From the NCBI GenBank assembly GCA_947038115.1, contig CAMQVF010000011.1, positions 1 through 34,946 of the forward strand: a DNA stretch of 34,946 bases. Direction: 5' to 3'. Shown in pieces: positions 18,209-27,072 of the stretch. The position numbers and the translations under genes were made by a program. The notes under the pieces are model-generated. The model was given only the letters and a program-made list of their open reading frames with translations. It was not told the origin of the DNA and made no database searches. Origin of the DNA: an uncultured Spirochaetia bacterium. GTDB lineage: Bacteria > Spirochaetota > Brachyspiria > Brachyspirales > Brachyspiraceae. Each line of letters opens with the position of its first letter. The stretch's first letter is position 1.

Positions 18209-18226
18209 ATTTCTTACTTATGTCAA
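18198..18226 (-). promoter_or_regulatory. strong sigma-70-type promoter of oppA
   Basis: On the minus strand, TTGACA (18221-18226), a 17-base spacer and TAGAAT (18198-18203) are near-consensus. The ribosome site GGAGG (18178-18182) lies 9 bases before the ATG, so the leader is short. Confidence 0.7.
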
Positions 18227-18273
18227 CTAAAGTATTATAATATCTTTAAAATTGTTTCATATAAAATTGCTAA

Positions 18274-20022
18274 CTATTTAATTTTATTAAAAACAATAGT
18301 TATTTCTGTTCCAACACTCTCATCACTTTTAATCAAAATCGGCACTTTATAGTAATTACAAATATTTTTGACTATTGTAAGCCCGAGCCCTGTGCCATGA
18401 GCAGACAAATGTTTTTCACTATGTATTCTAAAAAATCTCTCAAATATTCTATTAAAATATTTTTGAGAAATTCCATAGCCTGTATCGATTACTTTAAAAA
18501 ATACTTTGTCATCAACATTTTTAATTTCTACTTTAACATCCCCATTTTCAGGTGTATATTTTATGGCATTGCTAATTAAATTAGAAACAACTTGTGTGAT
18601 TTGTTCTTTATTTGCAAATATTATAGCATCATCCAAACTTGTATATATCGTTATATTTTTAGCCTCTGCTTTCATTTTCATACTAGAAACGACATCATTC
18701 ACAATATTATTTATAGAAATATTTTCATCAATAATTTCAGTCCATGAGGCGTCAGTTTTACTTAATGTTAGCATATCAGAAACTAAATCTTTCATTCGTA
18801 AAGCTTCAGAATTTATTTTATCCATAAATTTTATGCTGTCATCACTATTATAATCTTTATTATTTATTAAAATATCAGAATACCCCAATATCGAAGTGAG
18901 TGGAGTGTTTAGTTCATGCGATGCATTGATGAAAAAATCCTGCTTTTCAACCGATAATTTTCTAATATCTGTAACATCGTCAAGCCTTATCAGCGAGAAT
19001 ATCTCATTATTACCTACAATTGGCAAAACCGACAACTCGACTATAGTGCTATTATTTAATATATTAAGATCAAATGTTCGATACTCATTATTTTCAATCG
19101 CTTTTTCTATTTTTTCCAAAATAACATGCTCTCTGATAACCTCAATAATATGACTGGGTTTGGCATATTTACTCCCCGTAAGTGAAGTCGCATATTCATT
19201 AATGAAGACAATATGTTTTTCTTTATCTAAAGCTATAATACCTTGTTTTATATTATCGAGAACATAGCTCAATTTTTCCTTTTCACTTCGATACTTTTTA
19301 CTATTCCTTTTAAGCTTTAATGCTATTTGATTAATCTCATCGAGTAAAATATTAATGTCATCATATTTGGTTATATTTTTATCGATGTTTTTGTTATAAA
19401 GAATATTATCTAAATTCGATTTTATCATATTAAAAGGCGAGAGAATTCTGTCTATAACTAATGGTAAAATATTATATAATAATAAAATAATAGCGATTAT
19501 TATTAATATACCCATAGATAAAAATGCCATAAAAAATGATTTCACAGAATCGATATTAATGGCGACTTTTAATATATAATTTTCAGCACCAAGCGATATT
19601 TTTTTTGCTGAATATATAAAAGTATCACCGAGAATGCCCGACTTCGATGATGACGGTTTAATAATTTCACCGCTCATTAATTTTCTAATTTCAGATTCTG
19701 TAATCTCAACTTTACTAGTAATTTTAGATTTATTAAGCCCCATCACAAAAGAATCGGATAATATATAGCCGTCAAGATCAGTAACTAAAACTCGCAAATT
19801 ACTTTCTTTTATAGTCGACTCTATAAATTCATCAAAACTTTCAAGATCATTTATATTATAATATTTCACTTGGTTTTCTATAATACTTATAATATTTGAC
19901 GCATAAAATTCGATACCCTTCATGCTATAATAACGCACAGCTAAAAGGGAAATCACAAGTATAAGCACACTTGTCGCAGCCACTATCGAAATAATTTTAT
20001 ACAAAATACTTTTTTTTATCAT
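18274..20022 (-). CDS. phoR: PhoR-type sensor histidine kinase
   Basis: Membrane kinase that, under low phosphate, phosphorylates the neighbouring response regulator. The 582-residue product has a membrane segment at about 10-32, an extracytoplasmic domain of about 130 residues, a second membrane segment at about 164-188, a PAS-like domain at about 250-350, the phospho-accepting His369 in SHELNTPLTSILGY, and the ATPase boxes NLISNAIKYTPENG (481-494), DTGYGIS (513-519) and GTGLGL (543-548). The large outer domain resembles Bacillus PhoR more than the Escherichia form. The order phoU-phoB-phoR with short gaps supports the phosphate role. The ATG lies 9 bases after the phoB stop with only a weak ribosome site. 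Confidence 0.92.
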   Translation of the reverse strand: MIKKSILYKIISIVAATSVLILVISLLAVRYYSMKGIEFYASNIISIIENQVKYYNINDLESFDEFIESTIKESNLRVLVTDLDGYILSDSFVMGLNKSKITSKVEITESEIRKLMSGEIIKPSSSKSGILGDTFIYSAKKISLGAENYILKVAINIDSVKSFFMAFLSMGILIIIAIILLLYNILPLVIDRILSPFNMIKSNLDNILYNKNIDKNITKYDDINILLDEINQIALKLKRNSKKYRSEKEKLSYVLDNIKQGIIALDKEKHIVFINEYATSLTGSKYAKPSHIIEVIREHVILEKIEKAIENNEYRTFDLNILNNSTIVELSVLPIVGNNEIFSLIRLDDVTDIRKLSVEKQDFFINASHELNTPLTSILGYSDILINNKDYNSDDSIKFMDKINSEALRMKDLVSDMLTLSKTDASWTEIIDENISINNIVNDVVSSMKMKAEAKNITIYTSLDDAIIFANKEQITQVVSNLISNAIKYTPENGDVKVEIKNVDDKVFFKVIDTGYGISQKYFNRIFERFFRIHSEKHLSAHGTGLGLTIVKNICNYYKVPILIKSDESVGTEITIVFNKIK

Positions 20023-20031
20023 GATAATATT

Positions 20032-20715
20032 TTAAGGATAAACTATTTTATATCCTATTCCTCTCACTGTTATTATATTTTTATTTAAACTCAATTTTTC
20101 ACGTATCGATTTAATATGCATATCAATTGTTCTTGTCTCAATAGCCTTATCTATACCCCAAACACTTTCAAGCATAGTTTCTCTATCAACAACATTATTA
20201 AGATTATTAATTAAAAGATTAAGCAATTCAAATTCTTTTTGAGTAAGGTAAATCTCTTTGCCTTCTCTATATACAATTCTTTTATTTTTAACGATTCTTA
20301 AATTATCAAAAACAACTTCATTATTGTCACCACTAATAACCGACTTTTTTCTTAAATTAGCATGAACACGTGCTATAAACTCTAGAACAGAAAATGGCTT
20401 TGATATATAATCATCAGCCCCATAATTAAGCCCTTGAACAACATTAATCTCATCAGCTTTTGCGGTTAGCATTATAATTTTTATATCGCAACTAGAATAT
20501 GTATCTCGAATATACTTCAAAACTTCAATACCATTTCCATCAGGTAGCATTATATCAAGCGTTATAAGGCTCGGTAGTCTTTGCTTTAAGTTTTCAAGTA
20601 GATCATTTTTACTTTGAAAAGATACACATTCAAAGCCCTCTTTTTCTAAAGCATATTTTATAAGTTCAGATATACTGTTATCATCTTCCAGAGAATATAT
20701 AAGTTCTTTTTTCAT
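20032..20715 (-). CDS. phoB: PhoB-type response regulator (OmpR family)
   Basis: Transcription factor that activates phosphate-starvation genes when phosphorylated. From the ATG at 20715 it is 227 residues, the usual PhoB length. It has a receiver domain with acidic Glu10-Asp11-Asp12, phospho-acceptor Asp54 in LDIMLPDGNG, Thr/Lys switch residues in MLTAK and ISKPFS, and a C-terminal winged helix with YLTQKEFELLNLL and TRTIDMHIKSIREKL. A longer frame opens at 20826, but its first 37 residues have no counterpart in the family and overlap phoU by 101 bases, so I chose 20715, 10 bases after the phoU stop. It probably acts at the repeats before pstS. Confidence 0.93.
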   Translation of the reverse strand: MKKELIYSLEDDNSISELIKYALEKEGFECVSFQSKNDLLENLKQRLPSLITLDIMLPDGNGIEVLKYIRDTYSSCDIKIIMLTAKADEINVVQGLNYGADDYISKPFSVLEFIARVHANLRKKSVISGDNNEVVFDNLRIVKNKRIVYREGKEIYLTQKEFELLNLLINNLNNVVDRETMLESVWGIDKAIETRTIDMHIKSIREKLSLNKNIITVRGIGYKIVYP

Positions 20716-20725
20716 AGGCAAAATA

Positions 20726-21385
20726 TTATAGCAATTTAGTGTCTTTTCTTTTACCAGTCTTAGAAAACTGTATCCACTGTGCGATATTTTCCGCATGGTC
20801 ACCAATTTTCTCAAAATACTTAGCAATCATCATTAAATAAATTGCTTCATCTGCCTTATTCGCATCAGTTTTAATTAATGCAATCATAGAATCCTTAGCC
20901 TCTTGAAACAAAGCGTCAACTTTATTATCCATCTCAACAACTCGCATCGCTAAATCATAATCCTTTTTAACAAATGAATCGACAGCCAAACGAACCATAT
21001 CACTTGTAATATTAGCCATCTGAACAATTAATTTAATATGATCCTCATACTCAATTGTCTCAATCAAAGTTAGAATTTCACAAATATCACTCGACTGGTC
21101 CCCTATACGTTCCATATCGGTAGCTATTTTCAAAGCAGTAGAAACAAGGCGTAAATCGCTTGCAACTGGATGCTCAAGCAAAAGTATTTTCAATGCTTCA
21201 CTTTCAACTTTATGTGCTAAAACATTAATATCTTTATCTTTATCAACAACAGTTCTCGCAATGTTAATATCTTTTCTAACCAATGCTTTTATCGTGATAT
21301 TTATAGCCTCTTCGATGAGACTACCAAGCCTGATGATATCTAAATTAAGATTCTGCATTCCACTATCAAATCTTCTCAATGTCAT
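20726..21385 (-). CDS. phoU: PhoU, phosphate-signalling regulator
   Basis: PhoU couples the Pst transporter to PhoR and keeps the regulon off when phosphate is plentiful. The 219-residue, all-helical product has the two repeated PhoU modules, with DKDINVLAHKVESEALKILL and ATDMERIGDQSSDICE in the first and VVEMDNKVDALFQEAKDSM and AKYFEKIGDHAENIAQW in the second. The ExxxDxxD metal-site pattern is kept in both (MERIGDQ, FEKIGDH). AGGAG lies 6 bases before the ATG, and pstB ends 25 bases upstream. Confidence 0.96.
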   Translation of the reverse strand: MTLRRFDSGMQNLNLDIIRLGSLIEEAINITIKALVRKDINIARTVVDKDKDINVLAHKVESEALKILLLEHPVASDLRLVSTALKIATDMERIGDQSSDICEILTLIETIEYEDHIKLIVQMANITSDMVRLAVDSFVKKDYDLAMRVVEMDNKVDALFQEAKDSMIALIKTDANKADEAIYLMMIAKYFEKIGDHAENIAQWIQFSKTGKRKDTKLL

Positions 21386-21410
21386 AAAAACTCCTTAAAA
21401 TAATTACGGT

Positions 21411-22193
21411 CTAACCAAAACGTCCTGTAATATAATTTTCTGTTTTTTCATGAATAGGGCTAGAAAATATTTGTTCAGTCTTACCAAATTCCAAAATATC
21501 CCCCATAAGAAAAAACGCTGTATAATTTGATATACGTAAAGCCTGTTGCATATTATGTGTAACTATTACTATAGTATAATCATTTTGTATTTCTTCAAGT
21601 AGCTCTTCAATTTTTCCTGTGCTAATTGGATCAAGTGCTGAAGTCGGCTCATCCATCAAAAGTATCTTCGGATTAACAGCCAATGCACGAGCAATACATA
21701 ATCGCTGTTGCTGCCCACCTGAAAGCCCCATGGCATTTCGACTAAGCCTATCTTTCACTTCATCCCATAAAGCAGACTTTGACAAACTATATTCGACAAT
21801 AGCGTCAAGCTCTGACTTCTTTTTAATTCCAAATGTTTTTGGTCCATAGGTAATATTATCATAAATACTCATATTAAATGGATTTGGCTTTTGAAAAACC
21901 ATTCCCACATTTTTACGTAAAAAAGATACATTAACATTTTTATCATAAATATCTTGTCCACCAATTTCTACAAGCCCATCGATATGACAGTTTTCAACCA
22001 AGTCATTCATTCTATTAAATGTTTTAAGAAGCGTAGATTTTCCGCAACCTGAAGGCCCTATAAACGCTGTTATCTTATGTTTTTTTATTTCTATATTAAT
22101 ATCTGTTAATGCTTGAAATTTATCATAATATAGATTTAGACCTTTTACTTTTATAGATTTCTCCATATTAAAGTCGAATTTTAATTCTTTCAA
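21411..22193 (-). CDS. pstB: PstB, phosphate ABC transporter ATPase, TTG start
   Basis: Powers phosphate import. The 260-residue product has the Walker [10 protein letters not shown] (46-54), Q-loop in VFQKPNPF, signature [16 protein letters not shown], Walker [14 protein letters not shown] and switch IVTHNMQQ. The first codon is TTG at 22193, backed by an AGGAG that overlaps the stop of the upstream permease gene and lies 6 bases away. The first ATG, ten codons in at 22166, has no ribosome site. The protein pairs with the fused permease encoded directly upstream. Confidence 0.96.
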   Translation of the reverse strand: MKELKFDFNMEKSIKVKGLNLYYDKFQALTDINIEIKKHKITAFIGPSGCGKSTLLKTFNRMNDLVENCHIDGLVEIGGQDIYDKNVNVSFLRKNVGMVFQKPNPFNMSIYDNITYGPKTFGIKKKSELDAIVEYSLSKSALWDEVKDRLSRNAMGLSGGQQQRLCIARALAVNPKILLMDEPTSALDPISTGKIEELLEEIQNDYTIVIVTHNMQQALRISNYTAFFLMGDILEFGKTEQIFSSPIHEKTENYITGRFG

Positions 22194-22202
22194 AAGACAC
22201 TC

Positions 22203-23978
22203 CTAATACACTTTTTTGAATTTAATATCAAGCATAAACAATACAAAATTAAGCACAAGTACAATAATCAATAGTACCGCTGCTGTTGCAAATGCCTGAT
22301 TGACATAAAGCCCCTCACTTGCGAACATCCACATCATAACAGAAAACGAACTTCCAGCACTTAAATAATCTAAAGGCATATATCTCACAGCACCCGCAGT
22401 ATATATCAAAGCCGCACTCTCACCGACTATACGCCCAATACTTAATATGATTGATGTCATAATTCCTGAAAGCCCACATGGTAAAACTACACTAAAAATA
22501 GTCCTCACTTTTGAAGCCCCTAAAGCAAGACTCCCCTCACGCAAACTATTTGGTATCGACATTAAAGTCTCTTCCGTTTGACGAATAATGAGTGGTAAAA
22601 TAATGAGCACCAATGTAAATGACCCTGCCAGTAAACTTCGCCCAAGCCCTAATATATTTGAAAATAAAATCATTCCAAAAAGTCCAAATATTATAGAAGG
22701 TATTCCCGCTAAACTTTCTGTAAATATCCTTACAACTGGTATAAGTCTATTATTACTTTTGGCATATTCTACTATATAAATAGCCGCAAAAACTCCAATA
22801 GGAACTGTTATGGCTAGTGATAAAAAGAGTAACATTGCAGTCGATACTATAGCAGGAAATAAAGTCATTTGAGCATTTCCACTTTTTCCAAATAAAAGAT
22901 TTATACTTATATTAGGCAAGCCCTTAACTAAAATAAATACGGTTATAAAAAGTAATGCGGTTATCGATACTATAGTGCATATAATCGATGTGCTTTTAAG
23001 TATTTGTGATAATAAAACTTTTCTTTTCATTATGACTTTTGAAAACGAAAACGAGTTTACATTAGAATTAGTTATTAAATGTTTTTTAACCATACCACCT
23101 TGATTAGATTTTTTCTTAAGAGTATTAAGAAGTAAATTTAGTACCAAGATAAAGAATAATAATACAACACCCGTGGCTATAAGTGCCGAACGGTGAACGC
23201 CTGTTGCATAGCCCATTTCAAGTGCAACATTAATTGTGAGTGTTCGAAAATAAGAAAACAAACCTTTCGGTATAAATGGAGCATTTCCTGCAATCATAAT
23301 TACAGCCATAGTTTCACCGATTGCTCGTCCAACACCTAAAACAATAGCAGTGAGTATTCCACTATGAGCGGCAGGAACAACTACACCAAAAACAGCTTGA
23401 GAATGAGTGCTACCCAAAGCAACCGCACCATCATAATATGACTTAGGAACTGCCTCGATGCTCGATTTGCAAATTGAAGCTATGGTTGGTAATATCATTA
23501 TACTTAATATTAAACCACTAGCAAGCAACCCCTCACCTCCACCATTTGGTGAAACCGTTTTCAAGAATGGCACTAACACCATCATTCCAAAAAATCCATA
23601 AACAATTGAAGGTATTCCTGCAAGAAGACTTACTATTTGTGTCAGTAAAAATTTAACTTTAGCACCCGCAAACATCGCTAGATATACAGAGGTAAAAAAA
23701 CCAATGCTACCACCAATAGCTATCGCAAGTACTGTAACATAAATAGAGCCTATAATCATTGGCATTATACCATAACTATTTCTACTAGGATCCCACACTT
23801 TGCCTAATAAAAAGTTGATAACGCCGATTTCTCTAAAAGCAGGAATACCTCCAACTAAAATAAATAAGCAGATAATAAATACAGCGAATATCGAAAATAA
23901 TGCACACATAAAGAATATATACTTCATCATCTTCTCTATTAAAGCTTGCTTTTTTATTCTGCTGCTTATATCTGACAT
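22203..23978 (-). CDS. pstCA: fused PstC-PstA phosphate permease
   Basis: Both permease subunits of the phosphate importer lie on one 591-residue chain. Residues 1 to about 290 match PstC, with a WDPSRNSYGIMPMIIGS segment and the ATPase-coupling loop EAVPKSYYDGAVALGST (175-191). A basic linker (about 288-322) follows, and residues about 323-591 match PstA, with MSIPNSLREGSLALGASK (473-490) as the second coupling loop. Each half has about six membrane segments. The reading frame is continuous across the join, with no stop or frame change. A Met297 in the linker (GGMVKKH) could allow a separate start, but no ribosome site is apparent. The gene lies 36 bases after pstS and 9 before pstB, in the place normally held by two genes. 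Confidence 0.95.
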   Translation of the reverse strand: MSDISSRIKKQALIEKMMKYIFFMCALFSIFAVFIICLFILVGGIPAFREIGVINFLLGKVWDPSRNSYGIMPMIIGSIYVTVLAIAIGGSIGFFTSVYLAMFAGAKVKFLLTQIVSLLAGIPSIVYGFFGMMVLVPFLKTVSPNGGGEGLLASGLILSIMILPTIASICKSSIEAVPKSYYDGAVALGSTHSQAVFGVVVPAAHSGILTAIVLGVGRAIGETMAVIMIAGNAPFIPKGLFSYFRTLTINVALEMGYATGVHRSALIATGVVLLFFILVLNLLLNTLKKKSNQGGMVKKHLITNSNVNSFSFSKVIMKRKVLLSQILKSTSIICTIVSITALLFITVFILVKGLPNISINLLFGKSGNAQMTLFPAIVSTAMLLFLSLAITVPIGVFAAIYIVEYAKSNNRLIPVVRIFTESLAGIPSIIFGLFGMILFSNILGLGRSLLAGSFTLVLIILPLIIRQTEETLMSIPNSLREGSLALGASKVRTIFSVVLPCGLSGIMTSIILSIGRIVGESAALIYTAGAVRYMPLDYLSAGSSFSVMMWMFASEGLYVNQAFATAAVLLIIVLVLNFVLFMLDIKFKKVY

Positions 23979-24014
23979 ATTTAATCCTTAAAAATTGATA
24001 AACATTTCAACAAA

Positions 24015-24827
24015 TTAATTTACTGGAATGAAACCATTTTCAATTATTATAGCTTGCCCTTCTTCACTATTAATAAAGTCAAAGAAAGCTTGTACTCCCT
24101 CAGTTCTCTCGGTTCCTTTTTTTGTAACCAAGTTGAAAGGTCTATACAACTTATATTCGCCAGAAGAAATATTTTCAACACTAGGCATAACATAAGCAAC
24201 TTGAGTACCATTATTATAAGCTAAAGTTTTTATAGTGTCGTCAACTGAACCAAGTGATATATAACCTAATTTGTTTTTATCATTAGCTACAGCCGATTTA
24301 ATTTTCCCAGTGCCGTCTAATATCTCAACAGTTTGAGGAAGTGGAGCATCGCCACCAATACCTGTAAGTTCGCCAAATGCCCCTCGAGTACCAGAACCAT
24401 CTTCTCTTGAAACCGATTTAGTTATATCTGCGACAGGAGTATTTTTAATATAAAGGTCAGACAATCCCTGCTTGTTAATTTCTGAAAGTTCAGATTCTTT
24501 ATTGACGATTAAAGCAATTCCATCTTGACATAAAACCGTTGTGTCAACACTTTCAAGTTCATCTGCTTTAACATTTCTTGAAACCATACCAATATGATTT
24601 TTACCGTCTATCGAATCTCTTACACCAATGGTCGAACCAACCGACTCGATAATAACCATATAATTAGCATTCTGTTTTTCAAAAGATTCTGCTAATTTAG
24701 AAACTATAGGTGAAACAGATGTAGAACCAGAAATTCTAATCTCTTCTTTTTTAGTGCCACCACCACATGCAGTCAAACCAACTAAACTTACCAACATCAT
24801 TGCACAAAATAATAATTTTTTTGTCAT
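24015..24827 (-). CDS. pstS: PstS, phosphate-binding lipoprotein
   Basis: Periplasmic receptor that captures phosphate and hands it to PstCA. The 270-residue product has a lipoprotein signal (LVGLTAC, Cys21, then a GGG tract), the phosphate-site motif ISGSTSVSPIVSKLAE near 33-48, a segment with VSREDGSGTRGAFGEL near 140-155 typical of the second binding loop and a C-terminal TEGVQAFFDFINSEEG. A perfect GGAGG lies 7 bases before the ATG. It is first in the phosphate operon, downstream of the direct repeats described separately. Confidence 0.96.
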   Translation of the reverse strand: MTKKLLFCAMMLVSLVGLTACGGGTKKEEIRISGSTSVSPIVSKLAESFEKQNANYMVIIESVGSTIGVRDSIDGKNHIGMVSRNVKADELESVDTTVLCQDGIALIVNKESELSEINKQGLSDLYIKNTPVADITKSVSREDGSGTRGAFGELTGIGGDAPLPQTVEILDGTGKIKSAVANDKNKLGYISLGSVDDTIKTLAYNNGTQVAYVMPSVENISSGEYKLYRPFNLVTKKGTERTEGVQAFFDFINSEEGQAIIIENGFIPVN

Positions 24828-24885
24828 TTTAATTCCTCCGAAATATTCATATTTTTATGATAGCTTCAGTATAAATTATTTTTTA

Positions 24886-24932
24886 ATAATAAAAACCATA
24901 AATCTGTAAAGAAAATGTAAAGAAGCGTAAAG
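24886..24932 (-). promoter_or_regulatory. Pho box (three direct repeats) and candidate promoter of the pst-pho operon
   Basis: On the minus strand, CTTTAC occurs three times (24927-24932, 24917-24922, 24906-24911), with starts 10 and 11 bases apart; the last two read TTTACA in full and the first TTTACG. This is the spacing and near-consensus of PhoP/PhoB sites (TT[A/C/T]ACA in Bacillus). TATTAT (24886-24891) lies 13 bases downstream and is the best-placed -10. TATACT (24868-24873) is an alternative. The box begins 15 bases after the stop of the glycosyltransferase gene. Confidence 0.72.
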
Positions 24933-24946
24933 TCTAGTTTTAAAAC

Positions 24947-25672
24947 CTAATTATTAAAATACTGTTTTTGATTTCTAAACTTAAGTCTTAAAACTCTAAA
25001 TAATGCCTCAAATATAATATTGCCCGACATTTTAGAAGCTCCAAATCTTCTTTCATAAAAAATTATTGGCTCTTCTTTTACTAGCTTTTTATTCTTTTCA
25101 AATGCATTATTAATTTCTATCTGAAATGAGTATCCAGCTGAAAGAATTTTATTAAATTTCATTTTTTCTAAAACACTCACTCTAAAACATTTAAACCCAC
25201 CTGTAAGGTCATTAATTTTCGACCCTAAAACAAAACGAGTATATTTATTCGCATAATATGAAAGTATCAACCTTTTCATCGGCCAATTTACAATACTTAT
25301 GCCATCAGAATATCTCGAACCTATGAGCAAATCAAGATTTTCAGCCTCCATTCGCTCTACAAACTTAATAACAGTCAATGGCGGATGTGAAAAATCGCAG
25401 TCCATTTCAACTACATATTTTGGATTCATCGTGAAAGCATGGCTAAACCCAGCAATATAAGCAGGCCCTAAACCCTCTTTTTTATCTCTTTTTAGCAGAT
25501 GTATTCTCTTATTTTCACTCATCAAACTCTCAACTATTTGAGCCGTTCCATCAGGGCTATTATCGTCAACAATTAAAACTTCTATATAATCGGGCATAGA
25601 AATAACTGTGTTTATCATTTTTTCAATATTATCTTTTTCATTATATGTTGGAATTATTATTATAGTTTTCAT
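24947..25672 (-). CDS. polyprenol-phosphate mannosyltransferase-like glycosyltransferase (GT2)
   Basis: A GT-A enzyme that, by similarity to dolichol-phosphate mannose synthase, moves a sugar from a nucleotide donor to a polyprenyl phosphate at the inner membrane. The 241-residue product has IIIPTYNEKDNIEKMI (4-19), VDDNSPDGT (35-43), the metal-binding DCD (91-93) in VEMDCDFSHPP, GSRYSDG near 118 and INDLTGGFKCFR near 154-165. It lacks the C-terminal membrane helices of some homologues, as in the short DPM1 form. The sugar is not known. It ends the TPR-rsmG unit, with AAAGGTG before the ATG. Confidence 0.88.
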   Translation of the reverse strand: MKTIIIIPTYNEKDNIEKMINTVISMPDYIEVLIVDDNSPDGTAQIVESLMSENKRIHLLKRDKKEGLGPAYIAGFSHAFTMNPKYVVEMDCDFSHPPLTVIKFVERMEAENLDLLIGSRYSDGISIVNWPMKRLILSYYANKYTRFVLGSKINDLTGGFKCFRVSVLEKMKFNKILSAGYSFQIEINNAFEKNKKLVKEEPIIFYERRFGASKMSGNIIFEALFRVLRLKFRNQKQYFNN

Positions 25673-25721
25673 TTTTTTTACACCTTTTTTTTATATATAA
25701 CAATGCAGAATTAAATCTAAT

Positions 25722-26354
25722 TTAGTATTTTTTAAAATTAACATTTTTTATCATCACTAAATTTCGCTCTATTGTCTCATCATAAGAATAAAGTTTTTCC
25801 ACATTAATTTCATACTTATTCAAAGCTTTTATAGCGTAAATCTCATCTTCAATTTTATCCAATTTTCCCTTATAAGCCAAAATTATAGTTTTTCTTTTAC
25901 CAACAGTATTCAAAACTTTAACTAATGTCTGTAAATCGGAAAATGCTTTTGCAGTTATAACATCGTAATATTTATCTTTTATCTCATAAACATTTTTACA
26001 TAAAACTTCAATATTCTTAAGATTAAGCTCATCTTTAAGCGAAACTAAAAAATTACATTTACGCGACTTCGACTCACATAAAGTAAAATGAATTTTGTCA
26101 AAAATAATCGCAAGCGGTATCGAAGGAATGCCAGAACCAGAACCAACATCAAGAACTTTTTTATATTTAGCAAAATACTCATGTGCGATAATACTATCCA
26201 TTACATGATCCATAAAAAAAGAATCAAAATCTTTCGAGCCTGTAATATTCGTATGCTCATTATATTCCATTACAAGCGATGCATATTTCTCAAGCTTTTC
26301 TATTTTCTCAACACTTAAAAATGAATCTAAGTATTCCTTTGTATTACCATCCAA
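25722..26354 (-). CDS. rsmG: RsmG, 16S rRNA G527 methyltransferase, TTG start
   Basis: Methylates N7 of guanine 527 in 16S rRNA with S-adenosylmethionine; loss of RsmG gives low-level streptomycin resistance in known cases. The 210-residue product has YNEHTNITGSKDFDSFFMDHVMDS (residues about 31-54, quoted in part), the SAM loop VLDVGSGSGIPSIPLAI, the acidic residue in LCESKSRKCNFL and VITAKAFSDL. The frame begins with TTG at 26354 and overlaps the upstream gene by 11 bases; AGAGG about 8 bases before it is the only plausible ribosome site, and the next ATG would remove the conserved N-terminal helix. Confidence 0.93.
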   Translation of the reverse strand: MDGNTKEYLDSFLSVEKIEKLEKYASLVMEYNEHTNITGSKDFDSFFMDHVMDSIIAHEYFAKYKKVLDVGSGSGIPSIPLAIIFDKIHFTLCESKSRKCNFLVSLKDELNLKNIEVLCKNVYEIKDKYYDVITAKAFSDLQTLVKVLNTVGKRKTIILAYKGKLDKIEDEIYAIKALNKYEINVEKLYSYDETIERNLVMIKNVNFKKY

Positions 26355-27069
26355 TTTTTTTAGCCTCTTTTATAGCATTATTATTTATCAAAACATTTGT
26401 AACATTAAATCTAATTTCTCTTTTATCGACAGCACTTTCAACCACAAATAACTTAGGATAAGGAATGCCTGACACAACTTCATAAGTACCAAGGTTTATG
26501 CTTATTATGTTATCCAATGCTTTTGTTTTAAATGTACGCACACGCATAGTTTTAGCTGAGAAAATAATTTCATCGACTCTATCTCTATAACCGATTTCAA
26601 GAGTATGCCAATTTTTACCCAAAACAATATTTGTACTTATAATTTTTTTATCTAAATCAATAAACTTATACTGAATTATATCGGCATAAACTTTAGGAAA
26701 ACGCATTATAGGCTCATCAAACTTAAATGACGAGAGTGTCGTTTTATAATTAGTTTGATATTGCGCTATATAAATATCCATATTATTATTTTTAACCGAT
26801 GCTTCAAATATAATAGACCCAAAAAGCCCATCAATAGTTTTTATATTTTGACTATTACCAGAATCTTTCGCGAAATAATCTACCATCATAGGCAACTGAT
26901 CTACGTCATCGCCAGAATAAAAAGCACCACCGCTTAAAAAAAGACTACTAAATGGAGAATAAGAAAACATTTTAAATGCTTTGTCAATCACTTCAATTTG
27001 TTCTTTTGTTTTAGATTGAGAAATTAAAACTGAACCAAAAATTAAAAATAAAACTATAGTTTTTTTCAT
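26344..27069 (-). CDS. hypothetical secreted protein, possibly LolA-like
   Basis: The 241-residue product has a signal peptide (MKKTIVLFLIFGSVLISQS), without a lipobox, so it is probably periplasmic. The remainder is rich in beta strands, and the end (GIPYPKLFVVES, then FNVTNVLINN) has the rhythm of LolA/LolB-like folds that carry lipids or lipoproteins, such as the DUF4292 group. That is a fold-level impression, not an identification. The gene overlaps rsmG by 11 bases and starts 3 bases after the TPR gene. Confidence 0.65.
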   Translation of the reverse strand: MKKTIVLFLIFGSVLISQSKTKEQIEVIDKAFKMFSYSPFSSLFLSGGAFYSGDDVDQLPMMVDYFAKDSGNSQNIKTIDGLFGSIIFEASVKNNNMDIYIAQYQTNYKTTLSSFKFDEPIMRFPKVYADIIQYKFIDLDKKIISTNIVLGKNWHTLEIGYRDRVDEIIFSAKTMRVRTFKTKALDNIISINLGTYEVVSGIPYPKLFVVESAVDKREIRFNVTNVLINNNAIKEAKKIGW

Positions 27070-27072
27070 TAC

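Noticed and set aside
18506-18853. A 115-codon plus-strand frame over phoR
   Set aside because: It covers the conserved kinase core of phoR; no ribosome site or family match.
20716-20826. A longer start for phoB that overlaps phoU
   Set aside because: The extra 37 residues have no family counterpart and lie over the phoU C-terminus in another frame; the ATG at 20715 gives the normal PhoB length.
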